From: Terriglobales bacterium
GTDB lineage: Bacteria > Acidobacteriota > Terriglobia > Terriglobales > Acidobacteriaceae
Direction of reading: 5' to 3'
DNA: 64,000 nucleotides
Assembly: GCA_035651995.1 (NCBI GenBank)
Contig: DASRER010000014.1
Span: 87,664 to 151,663, forward strand
In this document: positions 17,906 through 28,461 of the stretch, piece by piece
How positions within the stretch are numbered: the first letter of the stretch is position 1
Layout of the letters: every line of letters starts with the position of its first letter
Translations under genes and position numbers: made by a program
Notes under the pieces: generated by a model
Told to the model about the DNA's origin: nothing
Seen by the model: only the letters and a program-made list of their open reading frames with translations
The model's database searches: none

Positions 17906-18729
17906 CGCTTCGCTGCCGCCTGCTGCGCAGCAATGACTTCGTCGGCGGGAGCGAGCGAGCGCGCCATGGACTTCTCCACCAGCCGCGGCACGTTTTCGTA
18001 GAGCTTCACAAACAACCAGTACCACCACGGCACCACCGCCTGGCGTTTGCCGCCCAGCCAGGCCTTGAGAACGGCGCGGGCGACGACGCCGGCCGGAACG
18101 CTCCACTTGGCTGAGCGTCCTACGCGCATGGCGCCGGGCGCGCGCACCGCGTTCACGCCGAAGTCTGTGCTGATGTAGCCGGGGCAGACCGAAATCACGT
18201 TCACGCCCGTTCCGCGCAATTCCAGGCGCGCCGCGTAGCTGAGAGCATTGAGCGCGAACTTGCTGGCCGAGTAGATGCTCATGTGCGGCGAGGCAATATG
18301 TCCCGAGACGCTGGAGATGTTGATAATCGCGCCCGAGCCCTGGCGCTTCATGACGGGAATCGCGACCTGCATGGCGTCGATCACGCCGAAGAAGTTGGTA
18401 TCGAACAGGTCGCGGGCGCCGCTCATCGGAAGCTGCTCGACCGAAGCCATCATGCCGAAGCCGGCGTTGTTCACCCAGGCGTCGACACGGCCGAAGCGCT
18501 GAAGCGTAGCGGCCATCAGCGCTTCGAGGTCAGCGCGGCGGCGAACGTCGCATGCGACGGCGAGCGTACGTTCGGTGTGGCCGATGCGGGCGCGCGCGGC
18601 CTCGGCACGCGCAGGGTCGCGGGAGGTGATCACCACGGCCGCACTCTCATCGGCGAACAGCTTTGCGATGGCTTCGCCGATGCCCATGGAACCGCCCGTA
18701 ACGACGGCAACCTTGCCCCTGAGCTTCAT
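17902..18729 (-). CDS. Short-chain dehydrogenase/reductase
   Basis: 275 aa classical SDR. The NAD(P)-binding TGGSMGIG is at residues 11-18, NNAG at about 88, catalytic Ser in ISSVSG, and YSASK with Tyr and Lys. The last 60 residues include WWYWLFVKLYENVP, a hydrophobic patch that suggests membrane association, and a charged tail. The substrate is unknown. The start codon lies 7 bp from a four-copy heptamer repeat. Confidence 0.92.
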   Translation of the reverse strand: MKLRGKVAVVTGGSMGIGEAIAKLFADESAAVVITSRDPARAEAARARIGHTERTLAVACDVRRRADLEALMAATLQRFGRVDAWVNNAGFGMMASVEQLPMSGARDLFDTNFFGVIDAMQVAIPVMKRQGSGAIINISSVSGHIASPHMSIYSASKFALNALSYAARLELRGTGVNVISVCPGYISTDFGVNAVRAPGAMRVGRSAKWSVPAGVVARAVLKAWLGGKRQAVVPWWYWLFVKLYENVPRLVEKSMARSLAPADEVIAAQQAAAKR

Positions 18730-18735
18730 GCAGGC

Positions 18736-18763
18736 AGTTTCAGGTTTCGAGTTTCAGGTTTCA
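18736..18763. repeat. Heptamer tandem array A (AGTTTCA/GGTTTCG units)
   Basis: Four uninterrupted 7-bp units, AGTTTCA, GGTTTCG, AGTTTCA, GGTTTCA. It sits immediately upstream of the minus-strand SDR start. No inverted partner is visible before the next gene. Confidence 0.8.
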
Positions 18764-18910
18764 AGTGGTTTGTGGCGGCGTTGGCGGCGGTTGTGCGGCG
18801 CAACCGCTGTTGGGGCGCAAGCTGGACATACCGATTCAGCGCGGGACCCGGCATGACACCCTGCAAGGATGACCAATGCGCCCTGCCTCTCACTTGCACA
18901 ACACGAAGCG

Positions 18911-18916
18911 TACAAT
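18911..18916 (+). promoter_or_regulatory. -10-like TACAAT 6 nt before the Lon-N gene start
   Basis: TACAAT ends 6 nt before ATG 18923, so transcription would start at or near the ATG (leaderless mRNA). No matching -35 at 16-18 bp is present, which lowers confidence. Confidence 0.45.
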
Positions 18917-18922
18917 CGCGAA

Positions 18923-19531
18923 ATGGCGCAACTGCTGCCGCTTTTTCCGCTGGAGATGGTGCTGTTTCCCGGCGTCGGTGTGCCGCTGCACATCTTCGAG
19001 CCGCGCTACAAGGAGATGATCGGCGAGTGCATCCAGCAGCGGGAGCCGTTCGGCATCGTGCGGGCGCAAGAAACGAGCCTGTCGCGGGTGGGATGCTCGG
19101 CGGAAGTTGTGAACGTGGTGAAGCGGTACGACGATGGCCGGATGGACATTATCGCCGGCGGCGTGCGCCGCTTCGAACTGCTCGAAGTGGACCAGCAGCG
19201 CAGCTTCCTGCGAGGCGACGTGCGCTTCTTCGACGACGAACCCGGTTCGGCGTCGCGCACCGGAATCGAGAAGGCCCTGGGATTGCACAAGCAGGCGCTT
19301 GCGCTGCTGGGCGCGGAGGCCGAGCCGCCGGAGAGCGACTCTCCGCACGTGACGTTTCAGCTGGCGGCGGGTCTGCCGACCGACCTGGACTTCAAGCAGG
19401 CGCTGCTCACCATGCGCTCGGAAGACGAGCGCCTTTCCGCTTTGCTGGAGTACTACGAAGCGATCATTCCCCGGCTGGAGAAGATGCGTGTGGCCCGCAA
19501 ACGGGCCGGCGGGAATGGGCATGTCCACTAG
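18923..19531 (+). CDS. Lon N-terminal (LON substrate-binding) domain protein
   Basis: 202 aa. LLPLFPLEMVLFPGVGVPLHIFEPRYKEMI is the start of the LON domain, and the rest (FGIVRAQET, MDIIAGGVRRFELLEV) continues it. No ATPase or protease domain follows, so it is a stand-alone LON-domain protein of unknown partner. The ATG at 18923 begins right at the domain; an upstream in-frame ATG (18869) is unlikely because the -10-like box lies between. No Shine-Dalgarno is seen. Confidence 0.9.
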   Translation: MAQLLPLFPLEMVLFPGVGVPLHIFEPRYKEMIGECIQQREPFGIVRAQETSLSRVGCSAEVVNVVKRYDDGRMDIIAGGVRRFELLEVDQQRSFLRGDVRFFDDEPGSASRTGIEKALGLHKQALALLGAEAEPPESDSPHVTFQLAAGLPTDLDFKQALLTMRSEDERLSALLEYYEAIIPRLEKMRVARKRAGGNGHVH

Positions 19532-19535
19532 AGCA

Positions 19536-19640
19536 GCACTCAGCAATCAGCATTCGGTCCCCGAACGATCGGGCGGGGCAAGAATTCGTTGCCGGCTGCA
19601 ATCGTCCGGGGGCTGCGTGCTGAATGCTGAGTGCTGACTG
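19536..19640. repeat. Inverted heptamer arrays D (GCACTCA units)
   Basis: Left arm 19536-19556 has units GCACTCA, GCAATCA, GCATTCG. Right arm 19618-19638 has TGCTGAA, TGCTGAG, TGCTGAC. The arms are reverse complements by consensus and enclose about 60 bp. The same unit family recurs in array E before glyQ. Confidence 0.8.
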
Positions 19641-19706
19641 CTTCCGCGCGCGACCGAAGCGCGTTGCGACGCATCGTATAATCGGCGTTCTGGAGGTCCC
19701 GGGCCC

Positions 19707-21199
<1,493 letters not shown>

Positions 21200-21203
<4 letters not shown>

Positions 21204-21648
21204 ACCGCGGAGACACGGAGACGCGGAGAAAACTGATTCACGAAGACCTCACCGAGCAAATCATAGGGGCTGCCATCGAGGTGCATCGAATTCTCGGCCC
21301 AGGTTTGCTGGAGTCGGCCTACGAGGAGTGCCTGTGCAGGGAGCTAAACCTGCGACGCCTCTCATTTCAACGCCAGGTGGAAGTCCCAGTCGAATACAAG
21401 GGAGTGAAACTTGATTGTGGTTACAGGATCGACCTACTGGTCGAAGATCGTGTCGTCGTCGAGCTCAAATGCGTTGATCGTGTCCTGCCCGTGATTGAGG
21501 CGCAGCTGTTGACCTACATGCGAATGCTGAACATTGAGTCGGATTGATCTTCAACTTTCACAGCAATGTTCTGACAAGGGGCGGCGTGATTCGTAAGGTG
21601 CTTTCAATGCCCGAAGTTCTCCGCGCCTCCGCGTCTCCGCGGTTATAG
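21200..21648 (+). pseudogene. GxxExxY-family gene broken by a one-base frameshift
   Basis: The open part (TTG 21200 to TGA 21547, 115 aa) has the family core [22 protein letters not shown] (the G-x-x-E-x-x-Y signature), [20 protein letters not shown] and VVVELKC, a PD-(D/E)xK-like pattern. Family members continue with a GLLINFN-type C-terminus. Here that segment ([21 protein letters not shown]) is present but in another frame from 21541 to a stop at 21646-21648, so one base has been lost near 21540. The first codons of the ORF are made by the left inverted repeat, and the start overlaps the stop of the preceding AAA gene. Confidence 0.82.
21203..21644. mobile_element. GxxExxY cassette bounded by 28-bp inverted repeats
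   Basis: The left arm (21203-21230) and right arm (21617-21644) are reverse complements at 26 of 28 positions. Each is built of three 8-bp units of the form CRCGGAGA. The cassette sits exactly between the stop of the AAA gene and the start of the VWA gene. No transposase is present, so any mobility would be in trans. Confidence 0.7.
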
Positions 21649-21656
21649 ATCGGTAT

Positions 21657-22892
21657 ATGCGCCGCATACGCTACAGCAAATACGTCCCCGACCTGGCCTC
21701 GGAGATGTCGATGGAGGACCTGCTGCAGGCGCTCTCCGACTATCTGCTGAACTCCGGATTTCAGGACCAATACTTCTACGACATGAACCAGCAGACGCTG
21801 GAAGAGCTGCGCCAGGCGATCGAGCAGGCGCTGATGTCGGGCGATATGTTCGACGACGAGCAGGTGCAGCAGCAGCTCGAGCAGATGCAGCAGGAAGGGC
21901 GGCTCGACGAGCTGATCGAGCAGATCATCCGGCGAATGGAGCGGGAGGATTACGTCTCCATTGACCAGCCGCACGAGCCGTCGCAGCGGTCGAGCGTCGG
22001 CGGACAGGTGGGCGAGAACCAGGCGCAGGCGAAGTTCGAGATCACCGACAAGAGCCTCGACTTCCTTGGCTACAAGACGCTGCGCGACCTGCTCGGGTCG
22101 CTGGGCAAGTCGAATTTCGGGCGGCACGACACGCGCGACCTGGCGACGGGCATTGAGGCTTCGGGCGCGTCGCGGCAGTACGAATTCGGCGACGCGCTGA
22201 ACCTCGACATCACCGCCACGCTCTCGAGCGCCATCCAGCGCGACGGGCTGAAGCTGCCGCTGAACATCGAGTACTCTGACCTGCAGGTGCACCAGTGCGA
22301 GTACCAGTCGTCGTGCGCGACCGTGATGATGCTCGATTGCTCGCACTCCATGATCCTGTACGGCGAAGACCGCTTCACGCCGGCGAAAAAAGTGGCGATG
22401 GCGCTCTCGCAGCTGATCCGCACGCAGTATCCGGGCGATTCGCTGTCGCTCGTCCTGTTTCACGACTCGGCCGAAGAAGTGCCGCTCTCGCAACTGGCGC
22501 GCGTCAAAGTCGGACCGTACTACACCAACACGCGCGAGGGGCTGCGCCTGGCGCAGCGCGTGCTGCAGAAGCAGAACAAGGACATGAAGCAGATCGTGAT
22601 GATCACCGACGGCAAGCCCTCGGCGCTCACGCTCGAAGACGGCCGCATCTACAAGAACGCCTTCGGCCTGGATCCGCTGGTGGTGAGCCAGACGCTGGAA
22701 GAAGTTTCAAAGTGCAAGCGAGCGGGAATTCTGATTAACACCTTCATGCTGGCGTCGGATTACGGACTGGTGCAGTTCGTCCAGAAGGTGACCGAGATGT
22801 GCCGCGGGAAGGCGTACTTCACCACGCCCTACACGCTGGGGCAGTACCTGCTGATGGACTACATGAGCAGGAAGACCAAGACGATCCACTGA
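21657..22892 (+). CDS. VWA-domain protein, partner of the AAA ATPase
   Basis: 411 aa. The N-terminal half is helical and acidic (Gln/Glu-rich 60-100). The VWA domain (about 215-400) has the MIDAS motif LDCSHSM (D-x-S-x-S) and [10 protein letters not shown] for the distal Asp. With the ChlI-like ATPase it forms a pair like BchI/BchD or MoxR/VWA, probably acting in metal insertion or protein maturation; the substrate is unknown. The 12 bp between the right cassette arm and the ATG hold no clear Shine-Dalgarno. Confidence 0.92.
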   Translation: MRRIRYSKYVPDLASEMSMEDLLQALSDYLLNSGFQDQYFYDMNQQTLEELRQAIEQALMSGDMFDDEQVQQQLEQMQQEGRLDELIEQIIRRMEREDYVSIDQPHEPSQRSSVGGQVGENQAQAKFEITDKSLDFLGYKTLRDLLGSLGKSNFGRHDTRDLATGIEASGASRQYEFGDALNLDITATLSSAIQRDGLKLPLNIEYSDLQVHQCEYQSSCATVMMLDCSHSMILYGEDRFTPAKKVAMALSQLIRTQYPGDSLSLVLFHDSAEEVPLSQLARVKVGPYYTNTREGLRLAQRVLQKQNKDMKQIVMITDGKPSALTLEDGRIYKNAFGLDPLVVSQTLEEVSKCKRAGILINTFMLASDYGLVQFVQKVTEMCRGKAYFTTPYTLGQYLLMDYMSRKTKTIH

Positions 22893-22898
22893 GCTCAC

Positions 22899-23162
22899 CT
22901 ACGCTTTTGGCGGCTGCCCCGTCTCTTCCGCCCGAACCGCCGCCTCGGCCGCCTGGAAGCCAATCCTGGAGTGAGTTCCGTCGCAGAACGGCTTGTTGAC
23001 CGATGCGCCGCAGCGGCAGAGCGAGAATGCCTGCTGGCCGTCTTTGACCTTGGCGCTCAGGTCGTATTCGTTTCCGTTGGCGTCAACCAGTTTGACGCTG
23101 CCGATGGGGGCCTCCACGCGATACGGGCCGTTGGGGCGGACGGTGATCTTCACCTCTGCCAT
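22899..23162 (-). CDS. CDGSH iron-sulfur domain protein
   Basis: 87 aa from the ATG that follows GGAGG at 5-nt spacing. The C-terminal half has CRCGASVNKPFCDGTH, the C-x-C-x-n-C-D-G-x-H set that binds a [2Fe-2S] cluster through three Cys and one His. The N-terminus (VKITVRPNGPYRV) is the usual strand of this group. It is probably a small redox or Fe-S transfer protein; it converges on the VWA gene 6 bp away. The Fe-S carrier gene mrp is the next gene downstream on the other strand. Confidence 0.93.
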   Translation of the reverse strand: MAEVKITVRPNGPYRVEAPIGSVKLVDANGNEYDLSAKVKDGQQAFSLCRCGASVNKPFCDGTHSRIGFQAAEAAVRAEETGQPPKA

Positions 23163-23180
23163 GAGTCCTCCGGAAAAGTT

Positions 23181-23553
23181 CACAGTTTACAGTTAACAGT
23201 TCACAGTTGGGAACCCGGTCGTTCCGGCATTCTCGTCGGCGCGGCGGGCGCCGATAGCGTAGGCGGAATGCAGAGATCCCGAGCCGCACAGAACGCGGCT
23301 CAGGATGACCCCTCTTTAGGTCAGCTCTTTCGGCTCACGATGACCCTCTTTAGCCCAGGATGACCACTTTTCAAAAGAGGGTCCGGGGTTAGGTGCCGAC
23401 GGGCGCGGCGGCGGTCGCTACAGCGTCAAGAGCGGCGAAGGGTTGCGTGCCGAGGGCGAGGCGCGCGTCGTCGTCAAAACGGGCGGAGATGGTGTGCAAT
23501 GCCGTTGTTGTTCTCGCGCTTTCTGTAAACTGTGAACTGTAAACTGTGAACTG
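23181..23553. repeat. Inverted heptamer arrays B flanking a repeat-rich spacer before mrp
   Basis: This covers nearly all of the 393-bp gene-free stretch. Left arm 23181-23208 is CACAGTT, TACAGTT, AACAGTT, CACAGTT. Right arm 23528-23553 is AACTGTG, AACTGTA, AACTGTG, AACTG, its reverse complement by consensus, ending 2 bp before the mrp ATG. The interior holds three imperfect GATGACC-type direct repeats (23304, 23339, 23359) and a degenerate GACGGGCG-type hairpin near 23399. No ORF of merit is seen. Confidence 0.8.
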
Positions 23554-23555
23554 AG

Positions 23556-24398
23556 ATGAGTGCACACGGACATCCAGGAATGCAGCCACCTACGCCGCAG
23601 CCGCTGCCTGGCGTGGGGAGCATCATTGCGGTCGGATCGGGGAAGGGCGGCGTGGGCAAGACCACCGTCGCGGTGAATCTCGCCCTGGCGCTGGCGAAGC
23701 TGGGCTTCAAGACCGGGTTGCTCGACGCCGACGTATACGGCCCCAACGTTCCGCTGATGATGGGCGCAACGGCGACCCCGGTGGTGAACGCTGAAAACCG
23801 CATCATCCCGCTGGACCAGCACGGCGTGCGCCTGCTGTCGGTGGGCCTGCTGAATCCGGGCGACCGGCCGCTGATCTGGCGCGGGCCCATGCTGCACTCC
23901 ATCATCCGGCAGTTCCTGCAGCAGGTGAATTGGGGCCAACTCGATTATCTCGTGGTCGACCTGCCTCCGGGCACGGGTGACGTGGCGCTGTCGCTCATCC
24001 AGACCGTGCCGCTCACGGGCGCGATCGTGGTCTCCACGCCGTCCGACGTGTCGTTGCAGGACGCGCGCAAGGCGATCGAAATGTTTCGCCAGGTGAAGGT
24101 GGACATTCTCGGCATCGTCGAGAACATGAGCCACTTCGTTTGCCCGCATTGCCACCAGGAGATCGACATCTTTTCCAAGGGCGGAGCCGAGCGCACGGCG
24201 GGCGCCTTCGGACTGGCCTTCCTGGGACGAGTGGCGCTCGATCCAGCGGTGCGGGCCGGCGGCGATTCGGGGCATCCGGTGGCGCTGGCCGGCGAGGACG
24301 AGCACGCGAAGTCATTCTTCGACCTGGCGCGTCGGGTGGACGAGCGCGTGCGCGAGATCAAGTCGCGGCCGAGCGAGAGCGTGGTCGAAATCCAATGA
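23556..24398 (+). CDS. mrp: Mrp/ApbC-type P-loop ATPase, Fe-S cluster carrier
   Basis: 280 aa. It has the deviant Walker A GKGGVGKTTVAVNLA at about residues 29-43, DADVYGPNVP switch, and VVDLPPGTGD. Cys-x-x-Cys in FVCPHCHQE bridges the cluster between two monomers. It lacks the N-terminal MIP18/DUF59 domain that longer Mrp proteins have. Its role is to bind and pass [4Fe-4S] clusters to apo-proteins. The ATG lies 2 bp after a heptamer repeat arm, so no normal Shine-Dalgarno is present. Confidence 0.95.
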   Translation: MSAHGHPGMQPPTPQPLPGVGSIIAVGSGKGGVGKTTVAVNLALALAKLGFKTGLLDADVYGPNVPLMMGATATPVVNAENRIIPLDQHGVRLLSVGLLNPGDRPLIWRGPMLHSIIRQFLQQVNWGQLDYLVVDLPPGTGDVALSLIQTVPLTGAIVVSTPSDVSLQDARKAIEMFRQVKVDILGIVENMSHFVCPHCHQEIDIFSKGGAERTAGAFGLAFLGRVALDPAVRAGGDSGHPVALAGEDEHAKSFFDLARRVDERVREIKSRPSESVVEIQ

Positions 24399-24645
24399 CG
24401 ATTCGCCGACGGCTGTGCGCGGCCCGGGCGGGATTTCGCTGAGGCTTTCGCATTTTGTCCCTTAACCGGCTTCGAGTGGAACTCCAGCAGCCCTGCTGGG
24501 TTATTATGTTGCGTTTCATCTTGCAGCGCATGTGAAGCGAGCCGCGCGTTTCGGGCGCTTCGGGAGAAGCGCGCCCCGCGCCCAGGTTCGTCTTCACCGA
24601 TGCAAGAACCACCTGGAACTCCGTCATAGACGTGGAGACGCCTCG

Positions 24646-26667
24646 ATGAAGAAGCTCGCCCTGGCCGTGGCCGTATGCTCGATGTCGTTGTGGGTCGCCT
24701 GCGGCGGCGGCAAGTCGTCTTCCTCCTCCACGACCGTCACCATCACCATATCGCCCACCACCGCGTCGGTGGTTGGCGGCCAAACCGTGCTGTTCACCGC
24801 TACCGTGACCGGCAACAGCAACACCGCCGTCAACTGGCAGGTGAACAGCATTGCCGGCGGCAACAGCACCGTCGGGACGATCAGCACAGGGGGACTCTAT
24901 ACCGCGCCCAATACGGTGCCGAACCCGGCGACGGTCACGATTACGGCGATCTCGCAGGCCGATACCACCAAGACCGCGACCGCTTCGGTCACCATCACCG
25001 GACCTGCGCCGCCCATACCCACGGCGTTCGTAGTGATCAGCCCGCAGGTGGCGACGCTACCCGCCGGCGGCCAGCAGACGTTCAGCGCGACGGAGAACGG
25101 CGCGCCCATCGCGGTGACCTGGGGGGTCCGTTGCGACAGCGCGACGGCCGGCGCGTGCGGATCGATCACCACCGCGGGTGTGTACACGGCGCCCCTGACG
25201 CCGCCGCCGGGGGGCAATGTGCGCATTACGGCGACGGCAAATGACGGCAGCGCGCCCACTGCGACGGCCAGCGTCACCATTCAGTTCGGCAACGGAAGCC
25301 TCAGCGGGCGGTACGCATTTACATTTTCCGGACAGAAATCCGGCGCGCCGTTCATGGCGGGCGGCAGCATCGTCTTCAACGGCACCGGCGGAATCACCGG
25401 CGGCACGGAGGACGTGAACAACAACAACAACGGCGCCGCGAACGTGGCCATCACCGGTGGCAGCTACAACGTGGGCAGCAACGGACGCGGAACCGCAACC
25501 ATCCAGACGGCGGCGGGCACGGAAAGCTGGCAGTTCACGCTGGTGAACAACCTGCACGGGTTCGCAGCGCGCTTCGATGCCGGCGTCGCCAACGCCAGCG
25601 GCGTGCTCGACCGGCAAACGCCCTCGCAATTCACGCTGGCGTCGGTGCAGGGCGGCTATGCGTTCAACATTGGCGGGCAAAGCGCCGGGCGCACGGTGGC
25701 CATCGCCGGGGCGCTCGTTTCAGGCGGCGCCGGCGGGATCACGAGCGGGCGGCTGGACGCAAATGTGGCGAATGTCGTCACGCCGGACAGCGCCCTTACG
25801 GGCACCTACACCGCGCCCGACGCGAACGGCCGCGGCACGCTCTCGATCGTAAGCGGCCTTGGCACGCTGAACTTTGCCTATTACATTGTCGATACCAACC
25901 GGCTCAAGCTGGTCGGCACCGATACCGCGCAGGTACTGGCGGGTGACGTGGGCAAGCAGGCCGCCGGTCCGTTCAGCAACGCCAGCTTCTCCGGTGGATT
26001 CGCCTTCACGACGTCGGGCACGGCGGCGCTTACTCCGGTGGGCCAGGGCGGAATCTTTACGCTCGACGGCGGCGGACGCGTGGTGAGCGGCATGCTTGAC
26101 CAGAACAGCAATGGCAACCTGCAGAGCAATGTGCCGCTGTCGGGCACGTACGCCGTCAGCGACACGGCCACCGGGCGCGCCACGCTGTCATTCACCGCCG
26201 GAAGCAGCACGCTGCAGTACGTGTTCTATCCACAGGCGGGTGGCGTGCTGAACCTGGTGGAAGTGGACGCGACCAACGTCACGCGCGGCGCCGCCATCGC
26301 GCAGGGCGTCTCAACGTTCAACGGATCTTCACTCGTGGGTGAGTTTGCCGGGCTGCTCACGGGCGCGGACCTCATCACCAACCGCGGACAAAGCGATGTG
26401 ATCGGGCAGTTCACGCTGAACGGCGGCAGCGCGCTCACCGGAATCGTGGACGTGAACAACAACGGCTCCACGTCAACGGCGCAGAATTTCACCGCTTCGT
26501 ACCTGGTGGACTCCGCCACCGGACGTGGCGCCGCCAGCTTCACCAGCAACGCGGGCACGCTGCCCAACGGAGTTTTGGCGCTCTACATCGTGGACTTCAA
26601 CAACGTCCTGTTTCTTGAGACGGACAGCAACCGCGTCCTCACCGGGACGATCCAGAAGCAGTTCTAG
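24646..26667 (+). CDS. Secreted lipoprotein with Ig-like domains and four 115-residue repeats
   Basis: 673 aa. The signal peptide ends in SLWVACGGG, a lipobox. Two Ig-like (BIG2-type) domains, about 30-120 and 122-215, show TVTITISPTTASVVGGQTVLFTAT and VATLPAGGQQTFSAT. Then four repeats start near residues 215, 330, 444 and 557; each has a G-x-YAF strand, a GxxTxGxxDxNxxG loop, TGTYxV and GRGTxxF strands, and a VDxNxLxLxExD ending. Low Lys and high Gly/Thr/Asn fit an extracellular beta protein. A surface or adhesion role is likely but not shown. The palindromic operator for hrcA starts 13 bp after the stop. Confidence 0.85.
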   Translation: MKKLALAVAVCSMSLWVACGGGKSSSSSTTVTITISPTTASVVGGQTVLFTATVTGNSNTAVNWQVNSIAGGNSTVGTISTGGLYTAPNTVPNPATVTITAISQADTTKTATASVTITGPAPPIPTAFVVISPQVATLPAGGQQTFSATENGAPIAVTWGVRCDSATAGACGSITTAGVYTAPLTPPPGGNVRITATANDGSAPTATASVTIQFGNGSLSGRYAFTFSGQKSGAPFMAGGSIVFNGTGGITGGTEDVNNNNNGAANVAITGGSYNVGSNGRGTATIQTAAGTESWQFTLVNNLHGFAARFDAGVANASGVLDRQTPSQFTLASVQGGYAFNIGGQSAGRTVAIAGALVSGGAGGITSGRLDANVANVVTPDSALTGTYTAPDANGRGTLSIVSGLGTLNFAYYIVDTNRLKLVGTDTAQVLAGDVGKQAAGPFSNASFSGGFAFTTSGTAALTPVGQGGIFTLDGGGRVVSGMLDQNSNGNLQSNVPLSGTYAVSDTATGRATLSFTAGSSTLQYVFYPQAGGVLNLVEVDATNVTRGAAIAQGVSTFNGSSLVGEFAGLLTGADLITNRGQSDVIGQFTLNGGSALTGIVDVNNNGSTSTAQNFTASYLVDSATGRGAASFTSNAGTLPNGVLALYIVDFNNVLFLETDSNRVLTGTIQKQF

Positions 26668-26679
26668 CCCTCCTGCACG

Positions 26680-26711
26680 GATTGGCACTCTGGGTACCCA
26701 GAGTGCCAATC
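26680..26711. promoter_or_regulatory. CIRCE-like HrcA operator
   Basis: A perfect 32-bp palindrome whose core is TTGGCACTC-N10-GAGTGCCAA. The CIRCE consensus is TTAGCACTC-N9-GAGTGCTAA, so one base per half-site differs and the spacer is one longer. It directly precedes the -35 box of the hrcA promoter. Confidence 0.85.
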
Positions 26712-26740
26712 TTGACAGTCCGGCAGCGCGTTCCTACAAT
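26712..26740 (+). promoter_or_regulatory. Sigma-70 promoter of the hrcA operon
   Basis: TTGACA at 26712-26717 and TACAAT at 26735-26740 are separated by exactly 17 bp. The -35 abuts the operator palindrome, so HrcA bound there would block RNA polymerase. Confidence 0.88.
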
Positions 26741-26798
26741 CGAGACCATCGAAGGTGCCGGGCGTCGCTAGCTAAGTTTTTGCATCTAAAGGATTAAG

Positions 26799-26826
26799 CT
26801 GCTGTCGGCGTCCGGACCGACAGCAG
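26799..26826 (+). promoter_or_regulatory. Hairpin in the hrcA leader
   Basis: A perfect 10-bp stem (26799-26808 with 26817-26826) and 8-nt loop lie 17 bp before the hrcA start. There is no T tract. It could mask the ribosome-binding region at low temperature, which is speculative. Confidence 0.5.
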
Positions 26827-26842
26827 GATTGTCTCTGGGCAT

Positions 26843-27889
26843 ATGCCGAACCAACCCAACATCGGAGAGCGCGAACGCGAGATCCTGACGGCGATCGTTT
26901 CCACCTTCATCGCCACCGGCGAGCCGGTAGGATCGCGGACGCTGGCGCGCATGAATGCCGAGGGCCTGAGCCCGGCGACCATCCGCAACGTCATGGCCGA
27001 CCTCTCCGATGCCGGCTATCTGGAGCAGCCGCACACTTCCGCGGGCCGCGTGCCGACCACCGAGGCCTACCGCTACTACGTGGAACAGTTGACGGGGCGA
27101 GCGCGAATCTCGGAGAACGACGCAGGGCTGATCGAGGACTCGCTGCACGGGATCAGCGATCCGCAGGAGTTTTTGGAGCGGACGTCGCAGGTGCTCTCGC
27201 TGATCTCGCACGGCGTGGGTGTAACGGTAGCCAGCACGGGGCAGCGCAAGGCGCTGGAGCACATCTATTTTTCGCGTCTGTCGGAAAACAAGATTCTGGC
27301 GGTGCTGGTCACACGCTCGGGCGTGGTGCGCGACCGGCTGCTGCGGGTCGAACACGACCTGAGCCAGGCCGACCTGGACGTTGCGGCGCGCTACATCAAC
27401 GAAAATTTTCAAGGCTGGACGATGGAAGCCGTGCGCGCAGAAATTGCGCGGCGGCTGGAAGAAGAACGCAGCGAGTACGACCGCATGATGCGGTCCCTCG
27501 AACAGCTCTACCGGCAAGGCGCGCTGGCGGCCGAGCCTTCGTCGCAAAGCGTGTACATCGGCGGCGCGGCCAACCTGGTGGGGAACGAGCAGGACACCGC
27601 GCGTCTTCGGCAGCTTTTGCAGACGCTCGAAGAGAAAGAGCGCGTTGCCGACCTGCTGGCCGCGTATCTCAACGCGCAGCAGGAAGCAGTGCGCGTCGTG
27701 ATCGGCCTGGAAGACGCGATGCCGCACATGCGCAACTTCGTACTCATCGGGGCGCCGGCCCGTGTTGGCGACGAGGTGCGCGGATCGCTGGCAGTGCTGG
27801 GCCCCACGCGCATCGACTACGAACACACCATCACGGCGGTGAGCTATATCGCGCGGCTCTTCGACAAGATCCTCAACGAAGGCGAATAG
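26843..27889 (+). CDS. hrcA: Heat-inducible transcription repressor HrcA
   Basis: 348 aa. The N-terminal winged helix has REREILTAIVSTFIATGEPVGSRTLAR and the recognition helix SPATIRNVMADLSDAGYLEQPHTSAGRVPT, standard for HrcA. The rest is the dimerisation/GAF-like domain. It represses heat-shock genes through CIRCE, and the operator found just upstream implies autoregulation. grpE follows after 8 bp and dnaJ further on; dnaK and groEL are not in the window. Confidence 0.97.
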   Translation: MPNQPNIGEREREILTAIVSTFIATGEPVGSRTLARMNAEGLSPATIRNVMADLSDAGYLEQPHTSAGRVPTTEAYRYYVEQLTGRARISENDAGLIEDSLHGISDPQEFLERTSQVLSLISHGVGVTVASTGQRKALEHIYFSRLSENKILAVLVTRSGVVRDRLLRVEHDLSQADLDVAARYINENFQGWTMEAVRAEIARRLEEERSEYDRMMRSLEQLYRQGALAAEPSSQSVYIGGAANLVGNEQDTARLRQLLQTLEEKERVADLLAAYLNAQQEAVRVVIGLEDAMPHMRNFVLIGAPARVGDEVRGSLAVLGPTRIDYEHTITAVSYIARLFDKILNEGE

Positions 27890-27897
27890 GGACGGTT

Positions 27898-28458
27898 ATG
27901 GCGAGAGGGAATGGCAAATCCGAACTTGACCAGGATGTCCGGCTGGATGCCGAGCGCGAGCTGACCGCGGGCGACGACAGCGCGGCAGCAGCCGAGGTTG
28001 CGCAGGAGGAGCTGCAGCGCACCCGAGCGGAGCGCGACGCGCTGCTCGACCGCATGGCGCGGCTGCAGGCCGAGTTCGAGAATGCGCGCAAGCGCTCCGC
28101 GCGCGAGCAGGCCGACTTCCGGGACTACGCGCTGGTGGATGCCGCCCGGACGCTGTTGCCAATCCTCGACAGCCTGGACCGCGCGCTGAAAAGTTCGCGC
28201 GGCGGGGGCGATGAGTTCCGCTCCGGCGTGGAGCTGATTCAGCGGCAGTTCAGCGACGCGCTGGCGAAAATGGGCGTGCGTCCCGTGCCTGCCCAGGGCG
28301 AGCCCTTCGATCCAACGCTGCACGAAGCGGTGGAAATGGTGGAGCGCAGCGATGTCCCCGATCATCAGGTGATTGAGGAGTTGCAGCGGGGCTACAGGCT
28401 GAAAGACCGGCTGCTGCGTCCGGCGATGGTGCGGGTGGCGCGCAATCCGAAGGGCTAG
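27898..28458 (+). CDS. grpE: Nucleotide exchange factor GrpE
   Basis: 186 aa. A long coiled coil (about 30-90, Glu/Arg/Leu-rich with RLQAEFENARKRSARE) is followed by the beta domain with FDPTLHEAVEMVE and the closing RLLRPAMVRVA. It releases ADP from DnaK. It lies 8 bp after hrcA and is likely co-transcribed. Confidence 0.97.
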   Translation: MARGNGKSELDQDVRLDAERELTAGDDSAAAAEVAQEELQRTRAERDALLDRMARLQAEFENARKRSAREQADFRDYALVDAARTLLPILDSLDRALKSSRGGGDEFRSGVELIQRQFSDALAKMGVRPVPAQGEPFDPTLHEAVEMVERSDVPDHQVIEELQRGYRLKDRLLRPAMVRVARNPKG

Positions 28459-28461
28459 TCC

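Noticed and set aside
24484..24499. CCAGCAG-CC-CTGCTGG palindrome after mrp
   Set aside because: Only 5 bp can pair with a realistic loop, and the following TTATTATG is too mixed to support a terminator.
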